64,000 nucleotides of DNA from Nocardia speluncae NBRC 108251 (GCF_001613245.1 NZ_BDBZ01000035.1:62001-126000), one strand, 5' to 3'; positions 51,063-60,071 are shown, counted from the first letter of the stretch. A program made the numbers and translations. The notes: a model not told the origin generated them from the sequence alone.

Positions 51063-52868
51063 TTGTCTGCCGTAGCCGGACCGCAGGCCGCCACGGTGAA
51101 GAATCCGGATGTGATGGCGCCGCTCATCCAGATCATCGACGAGTTGCGGGATGTTTCCCGCACCGCCAGCCGTAATGATCTCCGGGGTCGGCTCGGCATG
51201 GTCCGCGCCCGGGTGGCCGATACGCGGGTGCGGCTCGTAGTGGTCGGTCCGTCGAAGAGCGGGATGAGCACCCTGGTGAACGCGCTGGCCGGAGCACCGG
51301 TCAGCGCCACCGACAGTCCGATCAGTGTCCCGGCGATCGTGGAGTACGGTGCCGAGGCCACGGCTACCCTGGTCCGGCGGGAGGGCGGCGGCCGGGTCCG
51401 GCGACAGCCCGTGGATCCGTTGAATCCGGCCCCGGCGCTGATGGCGAAAGGCGTGATCCGCGCCGATTTCACCCACCCGAGCGCGCTGCTGGCCGAGGGA
51501 ATCGTGCTGATGGATGCGCCGGGTGCCGCGGTACAGGACAGCACCACCTGGTCGATGATCGCCGCCGCCGACGCGGTGCTGTATGTGAGTGATGCCGATA
51601 CCGCCTACAACCGGGATCAGATCGCGCATCTGCGGCGGATCGGGCAGATCTGCCCCACGGTGATCTGTGTGCTCAACAAGATCGACCGCAATCCACATTG
51701 GGCGCAGGTACAGGAGCTCAATCGGGAACTGCTCGACGAGGCCGGGCTGGGCTTCGCGGTGGCGCCGGTTTCGGCGCAACTGCACCATCAGGCGCAGCGG
51801 GCCGGTAATCAGCAGCGGGCGATCGAATCCGGGGTACCGCAGCTGGTCGAGCATCTGCGCGAATATGTGGTGGCCCATGCCGATGCCATGGCCGTGAAAT
51901 CCGCGGTCCGCGATATCCAGCTCGTGGGTGACCATCTCGGTGTGGTGCTGCGCACCGAGGCCGACGCACTACGCGATCCGCGGCGGCGCGCCCATGTGAC
52001 CCAGCAGCTGGCCACCGCGCGCGATCAGGCCGACCAATTGCGGCAGCGCACCGCGACCTGGCAGGTCACGCTGGCCGACGGCAGTACCGAACTGATGGCC
52101 GATATCGAGCACGATCTGCGGCACCGGCTGCGAGCCCTGGCACGCGACGCCGAAACGGAGATCTCGGCGACGGATCCGGCACCACGCTGGAACCGATTCG
52201 GCACCGAGTTGGAAACCCGGATCGCCGACGCGATCGCCGAGAATTTCGAAACGGCAAACGACCGAGCCGAGGAGCTCGGTGAGCAAGTGGCGGCCCGTTT
52301 CCCGGCCGACCATCGCCGCCCCGACCTGCCCGATATCCGTCCGCAATACGCGCCCGATCTGCTGGAGGGCGTCGCACCGCTGGAACCTCTGCAGAGCGCG
52401 AAGGCAAGCGTCCTCGATCAGTTCCTGTCCGCGTTGCGCGGCTCCTACGGTGGCATCCTGATGGTCGGTGTGGCCACCAGCCTGCTCGGGATGTCACTGG
52501 TGAACTGGTATTCCGCAGCGGCGGGCATTCTGCTCGGTCTGCACGCCCTGTGGGAAGACCGGCGGGCGCGTCGTATGCGACGGCAAGCGGAGGGCAAGGT
52601 GGCGTTGTCGCGGCTGATGGACGATGTGGTCTTCCAGGTCGGTAAAGAGTCGCGAACCCGCTTACGTGAGGTGCAGCGCGTGCTCCGGGACCATTTCACC
52701 GATATCGCCACCGATGCGCTGCGCGCGGCGGAGGAGGCGTTGCGGGTGGCCGAGGAGGCCGGTGCGCAGTACGGCGATCGGGGCGCGGAACGCCTCGCCC
52801 GGCTGGACACCGATATGGGTAAGCTGCGTGATCTCCGGCAGCAGGCAGACAGTATCGCCGCCGCCTGA
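51063..52868 (+). CDS. Dynamin-like GTPase (IniA-like) with altered P-loop
   Basis: This is a 601-aa dynamin-family protein starting at TTG 51063 with AAGGAG 6 nt before. The G domain is about 50-260. The P-loop reads VVGPSKSGMSTLVN with Met68 at the place of the P-loop lysine. G3 is DAPG and G4 is VLNKID. A helical stalk follows, with a hydrophobic hairpin near 470-500 (GGILMVGVATSLLGMSLVNWYSAAAGILLG) that would insert in the membrane, then a long coiled-coil (RLREVQRVLRDHF...RVAEEAGAQ). IniA in mycobacteria remodels membranes under cell-wall stress. The operon pairing with the low-complexity gene mirrors iniB-iniA. Confidence 0.82.
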   Translation: MSAVAGPQAATVKNPDVMAPLIQIIDELRDVSRTASRNDLRGRLGMVRARVADTRVRLVVVGPSKSGMSTLVNALAGAPVSATDSPISVPAIVEYGAEATATLVRREGGGRVRRQPVDPLNPAPALMAKGVIRADFTHPSALLAEGIVLMDAPGAAVQDSTTWSMIAAADAVLYVSDADTAYNRDQIAHLRRIGQICPTVICVLNKIDRNPHWAQVQELNRELLDEAGLGFAVAPVSAQLHHQAQRAGNQQRAIESGVPQLVEHLREYVVAHADAMAVKSAVRDIQLVGDHLGVVLRTEADALRDPRRRAHVTQQLATARDQADQLRQRTATWQVTLADGSTELMADIEHDLRHRLRALARDAETEISATDPAPRWNRFGTELETRIADAIAENFETANDRAEELGEQVAARFPADHRRPDLPDIRPQYAPDLLEGVAPLEPLQSAKASVLDQFLSALRGSYGGILMVGVATSLLGMSLVNWYSAAAGILLGLHALWEDRRARRMRRQAEGKVALSRLMDDVVFQVGKESRTRLREVQRVLRDHFTDIATDALRAAEEALRVAEEAGAQYGDRGAERLARLDTDMGKLRDLRQQADSIAAA

Positions 52869-52877
52869 CGGTGATTG

Positions 52878-54905
52878 TCAGCGCAATCTGCCGGGATCGC
52901 GGGGGCGGCTGCGCCACGGGGTGCCGCCGACCTTGTCGTGCGCGGGCCGGAACGTCCCGGCCGGTTCCGCGCCTTCGGCCCGGATCAGGTGGGTGACGGC
53001 GTTGATCAGTGCGAGGTGGGTGAAGGCCTGCGGGAAATTCCCGAGCTGGCGGCCGGTATGGGGGTCGATCTCCTCGGCGTAGAGCTTGAGCGGGCCGGCA
53101 TGGGCGAGTAGTCGTTCGCACAGGACTCGGGCGCGGTCGATCTCCCCGATTTCCACGAGCGCCGAAACCAGCCAGAACGAACAGATGGTGAAGGTGCCTT
53201 CGGCGCCGGACATCCCGTCGTCGGTGGATTCGGTGCGGTAGCGCAGGACCAGCCCGTTCTCGGTGAGCTCGTCGGCGATACCCAGAACGGTGGCGCGTAC
53301 TCGCGGGTCATCGGTGGGGAGGAACCGGGTCAGCACCACGAGCAGTAGCGAGGCGTCCAGCGTGGAACCGCCGTAGACCTGGGTGAACCGGCCGCGTTCG
53401 TCTACTCCGTGGGCCAGGACATCGGCTCGGATCTCCGCCGCGATCTCATGCCATTTGCGGGCGATCGCCGCCTGGCCGTGCAGTTCGGCCAGGCGTGCGC
53501 CGCGGTCCAGCGCGACCCAGCACATCACCTTCGAGGAGGTGAAATGCTGTGGTTCGCCGCGCACTTCCCATAGGCTGCGGTCGGGTTTCCGCCAGTGCGC
53601 GATGGCCGCGTCCACCTGGCGTTTCAGCATGGGCCACAGCGTTTCCGGAACGTGTTTGCGCGATTTCACGTGCAGGTACACCGCATCCAGCATGGTGCCC
53701 CAGATATCGTGCTGCTCCTGGTCGAATGCGCTGTTGCCGATGCGTACGGGCCGGGCGTGACCGTAGCCGGTGAGATGGTCGAGGGTGGATTCGGGCAGAT
53801 GTCGTTCGCCGCCGATCCCGTACAGAACCTGCAGTGGTACCGGGTCGCCGTCGGGTCCGGTGGTGGCGTCGTGCAGGAATGCGAAGAAGTCGTCGGCTTC
53901 GCGGTCCAGGCCGAGAGTGTAGAGACCCCAGAGGGCGAAACTGGAATCGCGCACCCAGGAGTAGCGGTAATCCCAGTTACGTTCCCCACCAGGTGTTTCC
54001 GGTAGTGAGGTGGTGCCCGCCGCCATCAGTGCGCCGGTCGGAGCGTAGGTGAGGCCCTTCAAGGTGAGGGCGCTACGCTGTAGGTAGCGCCGCCATGGAT
54101 GGTCGGGGAAATCGCCGAGGGTTATCCATTGCCGCCAGCATTCGATCGTGGTCCACATATTGTCGGCAGCCTCGTCGAACGTGCGCGGGGCGGGCAGGTC
54201 GGACCAGGTCAATGCGACGTATGCACAATCGCCTTCGGTCATTCGGGTGCGTGCGCGGGCTTCCCGGCCCTCCAAGCCCAGACGCAGATCGGTGGTGAGC
54301 ACCAGGTTCGGGCCGGCGGTTGTATCGGCGGTGCAGACCGCGGTCGCCTCCTCGTACACCTTGCCGGTGTATTCCCAGCAGGCCGTGGCCCGGTGGTAGT
54401 CGAAGGACGGTTCGCAGTTCAGTTCGAGCTCGACCGTGCCGCTCACGCATTTGACCGTGCGCAGCAGCATATGGGCGGCATCCCAATCGGTCGGGGTGCG
54501 CCGGTGGGTGCGGCTGCGCTGCTCGGTGCTGTGCCACGGGCCCAGGACCAGCGCATCGCGCACGATCAGCCAGCCGGTTGCGGTCTGCCAGGTGGTCTCC
54601 AGGATCAGTCCGCCGGGTAGGTAGCGGCGGGCAGCGGGTACCGAATGCCCGTACGGCCCCAGGCGGAAGTGGCCCGCGCTGCGATCGAGCAGTGCGCCGA
54701 ACACGCTCGGCGAATCCGGACGGGGTAGGCACATCCACTCCACGGCGCCGTTGCCGGCGATCAGGCAGGTGGTTTCGCAGTCGGAAAGGAATGCGTAGTC
54801 GTCGATGGCCGGGAAGCTGTCTGCACGGCCCATCGCGGCCGGGCGGGAGGCGCCCGGCCGTCCGCTCGCCGGTGGTGCGTGCTCGGGACTCGACATACAA
54901 CCCAT
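52878..54905 (-). CDS. Glycoside hydrolase family 15 protein, probable alpha,alpha-trehalase
   Basis: This is a 675-aa GH15 enzyme. The N-terminal beta-sandwich begins IDDYAFLSDCETTCLIAGNGAVEWMCLPRPDSPSVFG. The (alpha/alpha)6 barrel has GGERNWDYRYSWVRDSSFALW with the general-acid region, and AEEIDPHTGRQLGNFPQAFTHLALINAV near the end, which holds the second catalytic Glu. Mycobacterial GH15 proteins in this location (Rv2402 type) hydrolyse trehalose rather than starch, so trehalase is likely. Starts at 54905 or 54896 are both possible; neither has a clear ribosome site. Confidence 0.87.
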   Translation of the reverse strand: MGCMSSPEHAPPASGRPGASRPAAMGRADSFPAIDDYAFLSDCETTCLIAGNGAVEWMCLPRPDSPSVFGALLDRSAGHFRLGPYGHSVPAARRYLPGGLILETTWQTATGWLIVRDALVLGPWHSTEQRSRTHRRTPTDWDAAHMLLRTVKCVSGTVELELNCEPSFDYHRATACWEYTGKVYEEATAVCTADTTAGPNLVLTTDLRLGLEGREARARTRMTEGDCAYVALTWSDLPAPRTFDEAADNMWTTIECWRQWITLGDFPDHPWRRYLQRSALTLKGLTYAPTGALMAAGTTSLPETPGGERNWDYRYSWVRDSSFALWGLYTLGLDREADDFFAFLHDATTGPDGDPVPLQVLYGIGGERHLPESTLDHLTGYGHARPVRIGNSAFDQEQHDIWGTMLDAVYLHVKSRKHVPETLWPMLKRQVDAAIAHWRKPDRSLWEVRGEPQHFTSSKVMCWVALDRGARLAELHGQAAIARKWHEIAAEIRADVLAHGVDERGRFTQVYGGSTLDASLLLVVLTRFLPTDDPRVRATVLGIADELTENGLVLRYRTESTDDGMSGAEGTFTICSFWLVSALVEIGEIDRARVLCERLLAHAGPLKLYAEEIDPHTGRQLGNFPQAFTHLALINAVTHLIRAEGAEPAGTFRPAHDKVGGTPWRSRPRDPGRLR

Positions 54906-54939
54906 GATGTGTTGCCGAGCCCCGCGACGCCACCATCGG

Positions 54940-55602
54940 TTATTCGGTGCGCCGGATCCGGGCGAGCCAGGCCACGACCTCGACCTTGCCCGCGGCGTCG
55001 ACCGTCAGGTCACCGAGTTGGCCGGCATTGGATTCGGTGACGCGCCCGTAGTAGTGGTCGGGTCGCAGGTCCTCGAGCTCCCAGCCCGGCCCGGCGAAGG
55101 AGTCGCGGATGAGGTCTGCCCCGATACGGGGCCCGAAACCCGATTCGGTATCGGAGAGCGCGAGGATATGCACGTATCCGCCGGGTTCGCACAGCCGATG
55201 CAGCGCGCGGACGTATGCCGCGCGGGCTCGGTCGTCGTCCATGAACACGTGGAACAGGGCGCTGTCGACGATCGTGTCGAAGGTACCGAGCGGGTTGCCG
55301 GGCGAATCCGCGAGCGCGACCATATCCACCACCTCGAACCGGGCTGCGGGCACACCTTTGGCCGTGGCATTGCGCCGCGCATAGGCGACGGCGCTGGGGG
55401 AGAGGTCGACACCGAGAATGTCGTAGCCCGCGGCGGTGAGCGCGATGGTGTGTTCACCGGCGCCGGTCCCCGGGTCGAGTGTCCGGCCGCGGATCCGGCC
55501 GGAGCGTTCCAGGGCGATGATCGCGGGTTGCGGTTCGCCGATGATCCACGGCGCGGTGTCGTTGTCGTAGGCGGAGTTCCATACCTCGGGGGCCTGTGTC
55601 AT
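54940..55602 (-). CDS. Class I SAM-dependent methyltransferase
   Basis: This is a 220-aa Rossmann methyltransferase. It shows an N-terminal WNSAYDNDTAPWIIGEPQPAI, the SAM loop LDPGTGAGEHTIAL, acidic strand end ILGVDLSPSAVAYAR, and VDSALFHVFMDDD. It resembles thiopurine- or tellurite-type methyltransferases in layout. The start is MTQAPEV (55602). The in-frame upstream Met at 55617 falls inside a perfect palindrome that is better explained as the promoter. Redox or xenobiotic detoxification would fit the SoxR-box-like promoter. The substrate is unknown. Confidence 0.82.
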   Translation of the reverse strand: MTQAPEVWNSAYDNDTAPWIIGEPQPAIIALERSGRIRGRTLDPGTGAGEHTIALTAAGYDILGVDLSPSAVAYARRNATAKGVPAARFEVVDMVALADSPGNPLGTFDTIVDSALFHVFMDDDRARAAYVRALHRLCEPGGYVHILALSDTESGFGPRIGADLIRDSFAGPGWELEDLRPDHYYGRVTESNAGQLGDLTVDAAGKVEVVAWLARIRRTE

Positions 55603-55640
55603 GACTTCAGCCTGCAACCTCGAGCGCGCTCGAGGTCAAG
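55603..55640 (-). promoter_or_regulatory. SoxR/MerR-type promoter before the methyltransferase gene
   Basis: The perfect 20-bp palindrome ACCTCGAGCGCGCTCGAGGT (55617-55636) matches the SoxR-box pattern CCTCxAG....CTxGAGG. On the minus strand TTGACC (55639-55634) would be a -35 element and CAGGCT (55614-55609) a -10, separated by 19 bp, the over-long spacer typical of MerR-family activation. Transcription would then start at or next to the ATG, giving a leaderless mRNA. No soxR gene is in the window. Confidence 0.6.
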
Positions 55641-55741
55641 ACACAGAGTAGGCCGGCCCGGCCGCCGGCGAGGCATCGGTACATGGGGCATGTCATGCCA
55701 GGTGGGCAGGCGCCGGAACCCGGTGTTCTACGCTGGTCGCC

Positions 55742-55951
55742 GTGGAGCGTATTGCCGACTGGTGGGACGGGTTCGAATTGTGGGTGGCGGGGTTGCCGTT
55801 CATCCCGCAGTTCCTCGTGGTGCTGGTGGGCATGGTGCCGATCAGTTTCGGGATCGCCTATCTCATCGACCGGGCCGTCCGCCTGGCCGCCAGGGCACTG
55901 GGGCGCGACGAAACCGACGGAGCCCCCGAGACCGGAAGCGAGGTGGGCTGA
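55742..55951 (+). CDS. Small membrane protein
   Basis: This is a 69-aa protein from GTG 55742 with one or two hydrophobic segments (GLPFIPQFLVVLVGMVPISFGIAYLI) and a charged tail (RALGRDETDGAPETGSEVG). A gene of similar size and position exists between the trehalase and subI in M. tuberculosis (Rv2401A, from memory). Its stop overlaps the next small ORF (TGATG). The role is unknown; linkage to sulfate import is positional only. Confidence 0.7.
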   Translation: MERIADWWDGFELWVAGLPFIPQFLVVLVGMVPISFGIAYLIDRAVRLAARALGRDETDGAPETGSEVG

Positions 55952-56028
55952 TGCCGCGCTCGCGAGTACAGCTCGCACTGGCCGCGCTGCTGGTGCTGGT
56001 GATCATCGCCTGGTTGTTCACGCTGTGA
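55951..56028 (+). CDS. 25-residue single-helix membrane peptide
   Basis: ATG 55951 overlaps the previous TGA by one base. The frame encodes MPRSRVQLAL followed by AALLVLVIIAWLFTL: a basic start and one transmembrane helix, nothing else. Coupled translation and composition make a genuine micro-protein plausible. It lies 62 nt before subI. No homologue is known to me. Confidence 0.5.
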   Translation: MPRSRVQLALAALLVLVIIAWLFTL

Positions 56029-56090
56029 TCGGTCCCGGTGGCCGCGGGCCCGTACGCGCTCGGCGCGGATGCGGCGCGCAAAGGTCCAAC

Positions 56091-57125
56091 ATGCCGCGTA
56101 CCGGCCGCCCGGCGGGGCGCCGCCGGATGTTCACCGCGCTCGTGGCGGTGCCCGTATTGCTGAGCGCATGTGCGGGTGGTTCCAGCGACGAGGTCGGTGG
56201 TCGTGGCGCCGACGGCAGTGGCGGCACGGTCGATCTCTATGCCTACGCCATCCCCAAACCCGGCTACGACGAGGTCGTGCCGGCGTTCAACGAGACCGAG
56301 GCAGGCGAAGGGGTCGAGGTGCGCCAGTCCTACGGCGCCTCCGCCGACCAATCCCGCAAGATCGCCCGCGGCGCCCCCGCCGATATCGTGAGCTTCTCCC
56401 TCGAACCCGATATCACCCGGCTGGTCGACGCCGGGCTGGTGGACCCGGACTGGAACGCCGACGCCACCCGCGGCGTCCCGTTCGGTTCGGTGGTCACTCT
56501 GGTGGTACGGGCCGGTAATCCGAAGAACATCCGCGGCTGGGACGATCTGCTGCGACCGGACGTCGAGGTGGTTACCCCGAACCCGTTCAGCTCCGGCTCC
56601 GCGAAATGGAACCTGCTCGCACCGTATGCCGCGGCCAGCGACGGAGGCCGCGATCAGCAGGCCGGGATAGATTTCCTGGATCGGATGCTCACCCGCGTGC
56701 GGGTCCAGCCGAAATCCGGCCGGGAGGCCACCGAGGCATTCCTACAGGGCACCGGCGATGTGCTGATCAGCTACGAGAACGAGGCGATCTTCGCCGAACG
56801 GCACGGTGACCCGGTGGAACACATCGTGCCGGAGACCACGTTCCGGATCGAGAATCCGGTCGCGGTGCTCGAACATGCGCAGCATCCGGAGAAGGCGCTG
56901 GCATTCCGGGATTTCCTCTACACCCCGGCCGCCCAGCGGGCGTGGGCCGAGGCCGGCTTCCGGCCCGTCGATCCCGGGGTTGCCGCCGAGTACGCCGAGC
57001 AGTTCCCGGAACCGGTCACGCTGTACACCATTGCCGACCTCGGCGGGTGGGAAATGGTGGAGGCCGATCTGTTCGCTCCCGACTCCGGTGCGATCGCCGT
57101 CGCCTACGACAACGCGACCGAGTAG
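56091..57125 (+). CDS. subI: Sulfate/thiosulfate-binding lipoprotein of ABC importer
   Basis: This is a 344-aa sulfate-binding protein. ATG 56091, with AAAGG before it, gives a twin-arginine-like basic start (RPAGRRRMF), a short hydrophobic stretch, and the lipobox LSAC. The mature part has VDLYAYAIPKPGYDEVVPAF, QSYGASADQSRKIARG (SYGAS anion site), VTPNPFSSGSAKWNLL, and GDVLISYENEAIFA. It leads the operon subI-cysT-cysW-cysA, as Rv2400c-Rv2397c. Confidence 0.93.
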   Translation: MPRTGRPAGRRRMFTALVAVPVLLSACAGGSSDEVGGRGADGSGGTVDLYAYAIPKPGYDEVVPAFNETEAGEGVEVRQSYGASADQSRKIARGAPADIVSFSLEPDITRLVDAGLVDPDWNADATRGVPFGSVVTLVVRAGNPKNIRGWDDLLRPDVEVVTPNPFSSGSAKWNLLAPYAAASDGGRDQQAGIDFLDRMLTRVRVQPKSGREATEAFLQGTGDVLISYENEAIFAERHGDPVEHIVPETTFRIENPVAVLEHAQHPEKALAFRDFLYTPAAQRAWAEAGFRPVDPGVAAEYAEQFPEPVTLYTIADLGGWEMVEADLFAPDSGAIAVAYDNATE

Positions 57126-57161
57126 CCGGGTGACCCGGACCACACGCGATACTCGATACTC

Positions 57162-58037
57162 GTGACCGAACACAGCCCCGACACCGCACCCGCCGCGGTG
57201 CGCGCCGAACCCACCCGCCGCCCGCTGGGCTCCTGGCTGCGGTTCACCGGGTCGGTGGGTCCGCTCGGTATCGCCACAGCCATGCTGTGGCTGAGCGTTA
57301 TCGTGCTGCTACCGCTGGCCGCGCTGACCTTCAGTGCCTTCGACGACGGCTGGTCGGGGTTCTGGGGCGCGATCACCGACCCGCTGGCGCTGGCTTCGCT
57401 GCGGGTGACAGTGCTGGTGTCCATCGTGGTGGCGTTGCTCAACGTCGTCATGGGCACACTGATCGCCTGGGTGCTGGTGCGCGACGACTTCCCCGGCAAG
57501 GGCCTGGTCAACGCTTTGATCGATCTGCCGTTCGCGCTGCCGACCATTGTCGCCAGTATCGTGCTGCTCGCGCTGTACGGGCCCAAGAGTCCGATCGATA
57601 TCCATCTCAACGCCACCCAGCCGGGGCTGGTGGTCGCTCTGGCCTTCGTCACGCTGCCGTTCGTGGTGCGATCGGTGCAGCCGGTGCTGATCGAGGCCGA
57701 TCGTGAGGTCGAGCAGGCGGCGCTGTCGCTGGGTGCGGACAACTGGACCACATTCCGGCGGATTGTGCTGCCCACCCTGGCGCCCGCGATCATCAGCGGC
57801 GGCGGGCTGGCCTTCGCCCGGGCGATCGGCGAATTCGGGTCGGTGGTGCTGATCGGCGGCAATATCCCGCGCGAAACACAGGTGGCCTCGCAGTACATCC
57901 AGCAGCAGATCGAAATCGACCGGCCGGTGAACGCGGCGGCGGTATCGGTGGCGCTGCTGGTGATCGCGTTCGTGGCCCTGCTGGTGCTGCGGGTTTTTGC
58001 CGAACGGACGGCCCGGAAGGAGCGCGAGGCCCGATGA
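57162..58037 (+). CDS. cysT: Sulfate ABC transporter permease CysT
   Basis: This is a 291-aa permease with six membrane segments. The family motif is LIDLPFALPTIVASIVLLALYGP. The EAA loop is EADREVEQAALSLGADNWTTFRRIVLPTLAPAI. GGNIPRETQVASQYIQQQIE is characteristic of CysT. It starts at GTG 57162 and ends overlapping cysW by 4 bp. Confidence 0.95.
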   Translation: MTEHSPDTAPAAVRAEPTRRPLGSWLRFTGSVGPLGIATAMLWLSVIVLLPLAALTFSAFDDGWSGFWGAITDPLALASLRVTVLVSIVVALLNVVMGTLIAWVLVRDDFPGKGLVNALIDLPFALPTIVASIVLLALYGPKSPIDIHLNATQPGLVVALAFVTLPFVVRSVQPVLIEADREVEQAALSLGADNWTTFRRIVLPTLAPAIISGGGLAFARAIGEFGSVVLIGGNIPRETQVASQYIQQQIEIDRPVNAAAVSVALLVIAFVALLVLRVFAERTARKEREAR

Positions 58038-58840
58038 AACTGTCCACGCCCAGCCGGGTGAGCTTGCGGGTGCTGGCGCTCGGCTACCTCTTCGTGCTGC
58101 TGGTCCTGCCGCTGGGGATCATCCTGTATCGGGCGTTCGAGCACGGTATCGGCGCCTTCATCGACCAGATCAGCACGCCGGCGGCTATCTCCGCCTTCAA
58201 CCTGTCCATGGTGATCCTGGTCATCGTGGTACCGGTGAACGTGATCCTCGGGGTGGTGATCGCGCTGGCCCTGGTGCGCGGGAACTTCCCGGGCCGGCGG
58301 TTACTGCAGGGTCTGGTGGATCTGCCGTTCGCGGTCTCGCCGGTGGTGGTGGGTGTCGCGCTGATCATGCTGTGGGGTGTGGGCGGCTGGTTCGGGGTGA
58401 TCACCGAATGGGGTTTCCAGGTGATCTTCGCGCTGCCCGGGATGGTGCTGGCGACGATCTTCGTGACCATGCCGTTCGTGGTGCGCGAGGTGGAACCGGT
58501 ACTGCACGAGATCGGTGACGATCAGGAACAGGCGGCCGCGACCCTGGGCGCCTCCCGCTGGCAGACCTTCTGGCGGATCACCGTCCCCGCCATCCGCTGG
58601 GGTCTCACCTACGGTGTGGTGCTCACCGTCGCCCGCGCGCTCGGCGAATTCGGTGCGGTGATCATGGTGTCGTCCGGTTTCCCCGGTGTCTCGCAGACAC
58701 TCACCCTGCTGGTGCACGAACGCTATATCAACGATCACAACGATTTCGGCGCTTACAGCGCCGCAGTCCTGCTGATGGGTCTCGCGCTCATCACCCTGCT
58801 GTTGATGACGCTCCTGGAACGTAAGCGGGACGTGTCATGA
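58034..58840 (+). CDS. cysW: Sulfate ABC transporter permease CysW
   Basis: This is a 268-aa second permease subunit. It shows GLVDLPFAVSPVVVGVALIMLWGVGG, the EAA loop EIGDDQEQAAATLGASRWQTFWRITVPAIRWGL, and LGEFGAVIMVSSGFPGVSQTLTLLVHERY. ATG 58034 lies in the cysT stop region. CysT and CysW form the transmembrane heterodimer. Confidence 0.95.
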   Translation: MKLSTPSRVSLRVLALGYLFVLLVLPLGIILYRAFEHGIGAFIDQISTPAAISAFNLSMVILVIVVPVNVILGVVIALALVRGNFPGRRLLQGLVDLPFAVSPVVVGVALIMLWGVGGWFGVITEWGFQVIFALPGMVLATIFVTMPFVVREVEPVLHEIGDDQEQAAATLGASRWQTFWRITVPAIRWGLTYGVVLTVARALGEFGAVIMVSSGFPGVSQTLTLLVHERYINDHNDFGAYSAAVLLMGLALITLLLMTLLERKRDVS

Positions 58841-58862
58841 CCGTGCATGCCGGAGGCCGCCC

Positions 58863-59858
58863 ATGATCACTGTGACCGATGCGCGCAAGAACTATGGTTC
58901 TTTCGCCGCTCTGGACGATGTCAGCCTGGAGATCCCCTCCGGTGAGCTGACCGCGCTGCTAGGCCCTTCCGGTTCCGGGAAATCGACCCTGTTGCGGTCG
59001 ATCGCCGGGCTGGAGAATCTCGATTCGGGCGTGGTGACCATCAGCGGTCGCGACGTGACCCGGGTGCCGCCGCAGAAACGCGATATCGGGTTCGTCTTCC
59101 AGCACTACGCGGCGTTCAAACATATGACGGTCCGTGACAATGTCGCCTTCGGCCTGACCATCCGCAAACGCCCCAAGAACGAAATCGCCCGACGAGTGGA
59201 CGAACTGCTGGGCATCGTCGGGCTCGACGGTTTCCAGCATCGCTATCCGGCGCAGCTCTCCGGTGGCCAGCGCCAGCGGATGGCGCTGGCTCGCGCACTG
59301 GCCGTGGACCCGCAGGTCCTGCTGCTGGACGAACCGTTCGGTGCGCTGGACGCGAAGGTGCGCGCGGATCTGCGCACCTGGTTGCGCCGCCTGCACGACG
59401 AAGTGCATGTGACCACCGTGCTGGTGACGCATGACCAGGAGGAAGCCCTCGACGTCGCGGACCGGATCGCGGTGATGAACGCCGGCCGCATCGAACAGGT
59501 CGGCAGTCCCGAGGATGTCTACGACCGGCCGGCCAGCGAATTCGTGATGACTTTCCTCGGTGCGGTGGCGCGGTTGAACGGCCACTTGGTGCGGCCGCAC
59601 GATATCCGGGTCGGCCGGGACCCGAGTATGGCGCTGGCCGCCTACGAGGGCACGGCGGAATCGGCGGGCGTTACCCGCGCGACGATCGAACGGGTGGTGC
59701 GGCTCGGGTTCGAGGTCCGGGTGGAAATGCGCAATGCCGCTACCGGGGACCTGTTCGTCGCGCAGGTGACCCGTGGTGATGCCGAGGCGTTGCGGCTGGC
59801 CGAGGGGGAGACCGTCTTCGCCCGCGCCACGCGGATTCCGGAACTGCCGGTCGCCTAG
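58863..59858 (+). CDS. cysA: Sulfate ABC transporter ATP-binding protein CysA
   Basis: This is a 331-aa ATPase. Walker A is GPSGSGKST, the Q-loop is GFVFQHYAAFKHMTV, the signature is LSGGQRQRMALARALA, Walker B is LLLDEPFGALDAKV, and the H-loop is VTHDQEEALD. A C-terminal TOBE-like regulatory domain follows (about 235-331, VRPHDIRVGRDP). It is the last gene of the operon, 22 nt after cysW. Confidence 0.95.
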   Translation: MITVTDARKNYGSFAALDDVSLEIPSGELTALLGPSGSGKSTLLRSIAGLENLDSGVVTISGRDVTRVPPQKRDIGFVFQHYAAFKHMTVRDNVAFGLTIRKRPKNEIARRVDELLGIVGLDGFQHRYPAQLSGGQRQRMALARALAVDPQVLLLDEPFGALDAKVRADLRTWLRRLHDEVHVTTVLVTHDQEEALDVADRIAVMNAGRIEQVGSPEDVYDRPASEFVMTFLGAVARLNGHLVRPHDIRVGRDPSMALAAYEGTAESAGVTRATIERVVRLGFEVRVEMRNAATGDLFVAQVTRGDAEALRLAEGETVFARATRIPELPVA

Positions 59859-59953
59859 GACCCACCCATCCGCTCCGGTTCGAGCCGCGCGTTCTATCCG
59901 GCGAATCGGCAAGTACCTGTGACCGGAACTCCCGCAAAGGGGGAGGGGCAACG

Positions 59954-59969
59954 TCCCGGGCGTCCGGGA
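59954..59969. terminator. Hairpin after the sulfate operon
   Basis: TCCCGG and CCGGGA flank a GCGT loop about 95 nt after the cysA stop. It is short and lacks a U-tract, so it is only a weak terminator candidate. Confidence 0.35.
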
Positions 59970-60071
59970 GCGGCAGTTCTGCGAGCGTTGAAGGCTTCCC
60001 TCGTTCTGTGCGTTGAACTGCGGTGATGCCTTTTGGTTATCGACCGTGGTCCGGTTCCGCCGAATGTCGTG

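Noticed and set aside
60000..60060. Possible small RNA between cysA and the diiron oxygenase gene
   Set aside because: No convincing structure beyond a short hairpin, and no conservation data. Not called.
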